Part shown: in pieces, positions 61,806 through 64,000 of the stretch
Numbering within the stretch: position 1 is the first letter of the stretch
Layout: every line of letters begins with the position of its first letter
DNA from: Pontibacillus salicampi
GTDB taxonomy: Bacteria; Bacillota; Bacilli; Bacillales; BH030062
Assembly: GCF_042434395.1 (NCBI RefSeq)
Contig: NZ_JBHLTP010000003.1
Coordinates: forward strand, 248,001-312,000
DNA: 64,000 nucleotides
Reading direction: 5' to 3'
Notes under the pieces: generated by a model
Databases searched by the model: none
The model's input: the letters and a program-made list of their open reading frames with translations, nothing else
What the model was told of the DNA's origin: nothing
Translations under genes and position numbers: made by a program

Positions 61806-61843
61806 AAAGTCAAAGTCAGGGTTTTCTTGGCTTTGACTTTTTT
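61806..61843 (+). terminator. internal terminator between dnaK and dnaJ
   Basis: AAAGTCAAAG (61806-61815) with CTTTGACTTT (61831-61840), further inner pairing, then Ts. Would lower dnaJ transcript relative to dnaK. Confidence 0.88.
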
Positions 61844-61984
61844 ACTCGTAAGGGGAAGATAGAACAGAGTGCCCTCCCTACTTCCACTTATGAGTTCCAA
61901 GCAACATACAACGAACCTTTGTATAGTATACCAATCAATGTTAGTATAAACTTTATGCAGTAAGAGTCGGGAGAGTGATCTTCA

Positions 61985-63115
61985 GTGAGTAAGCGAGACT
62001 ATTATGAGGTCCTGGGTGTTTCAAAGGATGCATCTAAGGATGAAATTAAGAAAGCTTATCGTAAGCTTGCCAAGCAATATCATCCAGACGTAAGTCAGGA
62101 AGAGGATGCTTCGGAGAAATTTAAGGAAGCAAAAGAAGCTTGGGACGTGTTGGGTGACGAGCAAAAGCGTCAGCAGTATGATCAGTTTGGCCACGCCGGT
62201 ATGAACGGTGGAGCCGGGCAAGGCTTTGGAGGCTTCGGCGGCGAAGACTTCGGAGGCTTTGGTGATATATTTGATATGTTCTTTGGCGGAGGACGCCGAC
62301 GCGATCCTAACGCTCCACGAAAAGGTGCCGATCTTCAATACACGATGACGCTTGATTTTGAAGAAGCAATCTTTGGAAAAGAAACAGATATTCAAATTCC
62401 TAAAGAAGAAGATTGTGATACATGCGATGGGTCTGGTGCTAAACCAGGTACTCAACCAGAAACGTGTCCGCATTGTAAAGGTGCAGGACAGCTAAACCAG
62501 GAACAAGATACACCATTTGGCCGTGTAGTAAACCGTCGAGTTTGTCATTATTGCCAGGGAACTGGTAAATATGTTAAAGACAAATGTAATACTTGTGGCG
62601 GCGATGGAAAAGTGAAAACACGCAAAACTATTCATATTTCCATTCCAGCGGGAATTAATGAAGGCCAGCAAATCCGTGTATCCGGACAAGGGGAGCCTGG
62701 AGCAAATGGTGGTCCTACAGGTGATTTGTATGTAGTGGTGCAAATCCGTCAGCACGAATTCTTCCAGCGTGAGGGAGACCATATCTTCTGTGAAATGCCA
62801 ATTACTTTCACTCAAGCAGCCCTTGGGGATGAAATAGAAGTCCCAACCGTCCATGGGAAGGTGAAACTAAAAGTACCAGCTGGAACGCAGCATGGCAAGA
62901 CATTCCGTCTGAAGGACAAAGGTGTACCTGATCTACGTGGTCGTGGCTATGGCGATCAGCATGTGAAGATTCGTGTAGTGACACCAACCAACTTAACGGA
63001 CCGTCAAAAGGAATTGATGCGTGAATTCCATGACATTAGTGGCCATGAAGCAACAGAAGAACAGCATGATAATATTTTTCAACGAGTAAAACGCGCCTTT
63101 AAAGGTGAATCATAA
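61985..63115 (+). CDS. dnaJ: Hsp40 co-chaperone DnaJ
   Basis: 376 residues, GTG start. J domain with HPD at 33-35, a Gly/Phe-rich region (about 70-105), four CxxCxGxG zinc repeats (about 140-210), and the C-terminal substrate domains. Stimulates DnaK. The start has no strong site; GGGAG is about 11 bases upstream. Confidence 0.97.
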   Translation: MSKRDYYEVLGVSKDASKDEIKKAYRKLAKQYHPDVSQEEDASEKFKEAKEAWDVLGDEQKRQQYDQFGHAGMNGGAGQGFGGFGGEDFGGFGDIFDMFFGGGRRRDPNAPRKGADLQYTMTLDFEEAIFGKETDIQIPKEEDCDTCDGSGAKPGTQPETCPHCKGAGQLNQEQDTPFGRVVNRRVCHYCQGTGKYVKDKCNTCGGDGKVKTRKTIHISIPAGINEGQQIRVSGQGEPGANGGPTGDLYVVVQIRQHEFFQREGDHIFCEMPITFTQAALGDEIEVPTVHGKVKLKVPAGTQHGKTFRLKDKGVPDLRGRGYGDQHVKIRVVTPTNLTDRQKELMREFHDISGHEATEEQHDNIFQRVKRAFKGES

Positions 63116-63144
63116 TATTTCACAAATGAAGTGAGGTTAATCCC

Positions 63145-64000
63145 ATGAAATGGTCAGAATTATGTATTCATACAACCAACGAAGCAATCGAACCTATTTC
63201 TAATATTCTTCATGAAGCAGGAGCAAGTGGTGTAGTTATTGAAGATGCCCAGGAATTGATGAAAGAGCGCGAAACCTATATGGGAGAAATTTACGAGTTG
63301 AATCCAGAAGACTATCCAGAGGAAGGTGTGTATGTGAAAGCATACCTTCCTGTTAATAGTTTTTTAGGAGAGACGGTAGAGGAAATTAAGAGCGCAATAA
63401 ATAATTTACTCGTACATGAAATCGATATTGGTCGCAATACGATAACGATAAGTGAATTGAACGAGGAAGATTGGGCAACTGCATGGAAGAAATACTATAA
63501 GCCAGTGAAAATCTCTGAAAAATTCACCATCATCCCTACTTGGGAAGAATATGAGCCGGTTTCCAGTGATGAGATAATCATGGAACTCGACCCAGGCATG
63601 GCATTTGGAACAGGTACACACCCTACTACCGTTCTAAGCATACAGGCAATCGAGCAATATATTCAGCCTGATGATGTGGTAATTGATGTAGGAGCAGGTT
63701 CTGGCGTTCTCAGTATAGCTTCTATATTGCTTGGCGGAAAAGAAGTGTATGCATACGATTTAGATGATATTGCTGTGAGAAGTACCACCATCAATGCTAA
63801 ATTAAATCAGGTTGAGCAACACATACATGCTAAACAAAATAATTTGTTAGATTATGTTGATTTTGAAGCTGATATGATTGTAGCGAATATTTTGGCAGAA
63901 GTTATTGTTCGGTTTACAGATAAAGCGTTTGAAAATGTGAAATCTGGAGGGTACTTTATTACTTCTGGCATTATTAAAAACAAACGTCAGGACGTTAAGG
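63145..64000 (+). CDS. prmA: ribosomal protein L11 methyltransferase (partial at window end)
   Basis: 285 codons are visible with no stop before the window ends, so only the last 20-30 residues of a normal ~312-residue protein are missing. N-terminal L11-binding domain (MKWSELCIHTTNEAIEPISN), then the methyltransferase core with ELDPGMAFGTGTHPTT, the SAM motif DVGAGSGVLSIAS and the NILAEVI metal/SAM-side segment. Trimethylates L11. ATG 63145, after GAGG at 63133, follows dnaJ by 29 bases; dnaJ-prmA is the normal Firmicute order. Confidence 0.96.
   Translation, partial: MKWSELCIHTTNEAIEPISNILHEAGASGVVIEDAQELMKERETYMGEIYELNPEDYPEEGVYVKAYLPVNSFLGETVEEIKSAINNLLVHEIDIGRNTITISELNEEDWATAWKKYYKPVKISEKFTIIPTWEEYEPVSSDEIIMELDPGMAFGTGTHPTTVLSIQAIEQYIQPDDVVIDVGAGSGVLSIASILLGGKEVYAYDLDDIAVRSTTINAKLNQVEQHIHAKQNNLLDYVDFEADMIVANILAEVIVRFTDKAFENVKSGGYFITSGIIKNKRQDVK

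Noticed and set aside
1..64000. CRISPR arrays, insertion sequences, prophage, tRNA or rRNA genes
   Set aside because: Looked for regular spaced repeats, transposase-like or integrase-like frames and tRNA-like cloverleaf sequence; none seen.

Overview
The window reads as one continuous block of chromosome from a low-GC, endospore-forming Bacillaceae. Gene order follows the Bacillus subtilis recJ-apt-relA ... comE ... dnaK-prmA segment almost gene for gene. Protein matches are strongest to Bacillaceae families. Spore genes (sda, sigK, gpr, spoIIP, yqxA, an rsfA-like regulator) show that it sporulates. An Mrp-type Na+/H+ antiporter operon placed between sigK and sda would suit a salt- or alkali-tolerant genus such as Halobacillus or Pontibacillus, but that genus is inferred from memory of gene content and was not tested. 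No tRNA or rRNA genes, CRISPR arrays, transposases or phage genes were seen.

Layout. 1-5.4 kb: recJ tail, apt, relA (stringent response), dtd, and a convergent SH3b cell-wall amidase. 5.5-9.3 kb: a 58-codon small gene, then a T-box-controlled hisS-aspS operon. 9.3-12.1 kb: a 6S RNA gene, then rsfA-like and rarA on the minus strand. 12.3-18.9 kb: yczE-like, cymR, iscS, mnmA, a TPR protein and recD2. 19-24.6 kb: two tiny genes, an AI-2E-type permease, T-box-alaS, ireB, ruvX and yrzB-like. 24.9-32.7 kb: mltG, trmR, udk, greA, pbpI, a KTSC-domain gene (minus), yrrS, mtnN and yrhC. 32.8-39.7 kb, all minus: a YjcZ-like 53-aa gene, an uninterrupted sigK, mrpACDEFG, and sda with DnaA boxes upstream. 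40.1-45.2 kb: yqeG-yqeH-aroE-yhbY-nadD-yqeK-rsfS-yqeM. 45.3-51.3 kb: comER (minus), comEA-comEB-comEC, yqzM (minus), holA. 51.4-54.5 kb: rpsT (minus), gpr-spoIIP-yqxA. 54.6-64 kb: a GC-rich non-coding stretch, lepA-hemW, then the CIRCE-controlled hrcA-grpE-dnaK-dnaJ-prmA heat-shock operon, cut by the window end.

How it fits together. Translation and its quality control dominate: hisS, aspS and alaS under tRNA-sensing leaders; dtd, mnmA, trmR, rsfS, yqeH, lepA, rpsT and prmA. Chaperones, DNA repair (recJ, rarA, recD2, ruvX) and natural transformation (comE) follow. Sporulation genes are scattered through the block rather than clustered.

I did not find a clearly new multi-gene system. The most useful points are small or regulatory: genes too short for routine calling (sda, yqzM, the YjcZ-like gene, the 58-codon gene), a hisS-aspS T-box with an Asp specifier overlapping a His codon, DnaA boxes upstream of sda plus a possible leader peptide, an mrp operon with no mrpB, and an unexplained GC-rich stretch before lepA. 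Several genes expected from B. subtilis synteny are absent (tcdA, yrrD, trhP1/trhP2, yrrT, mccA/mccB).
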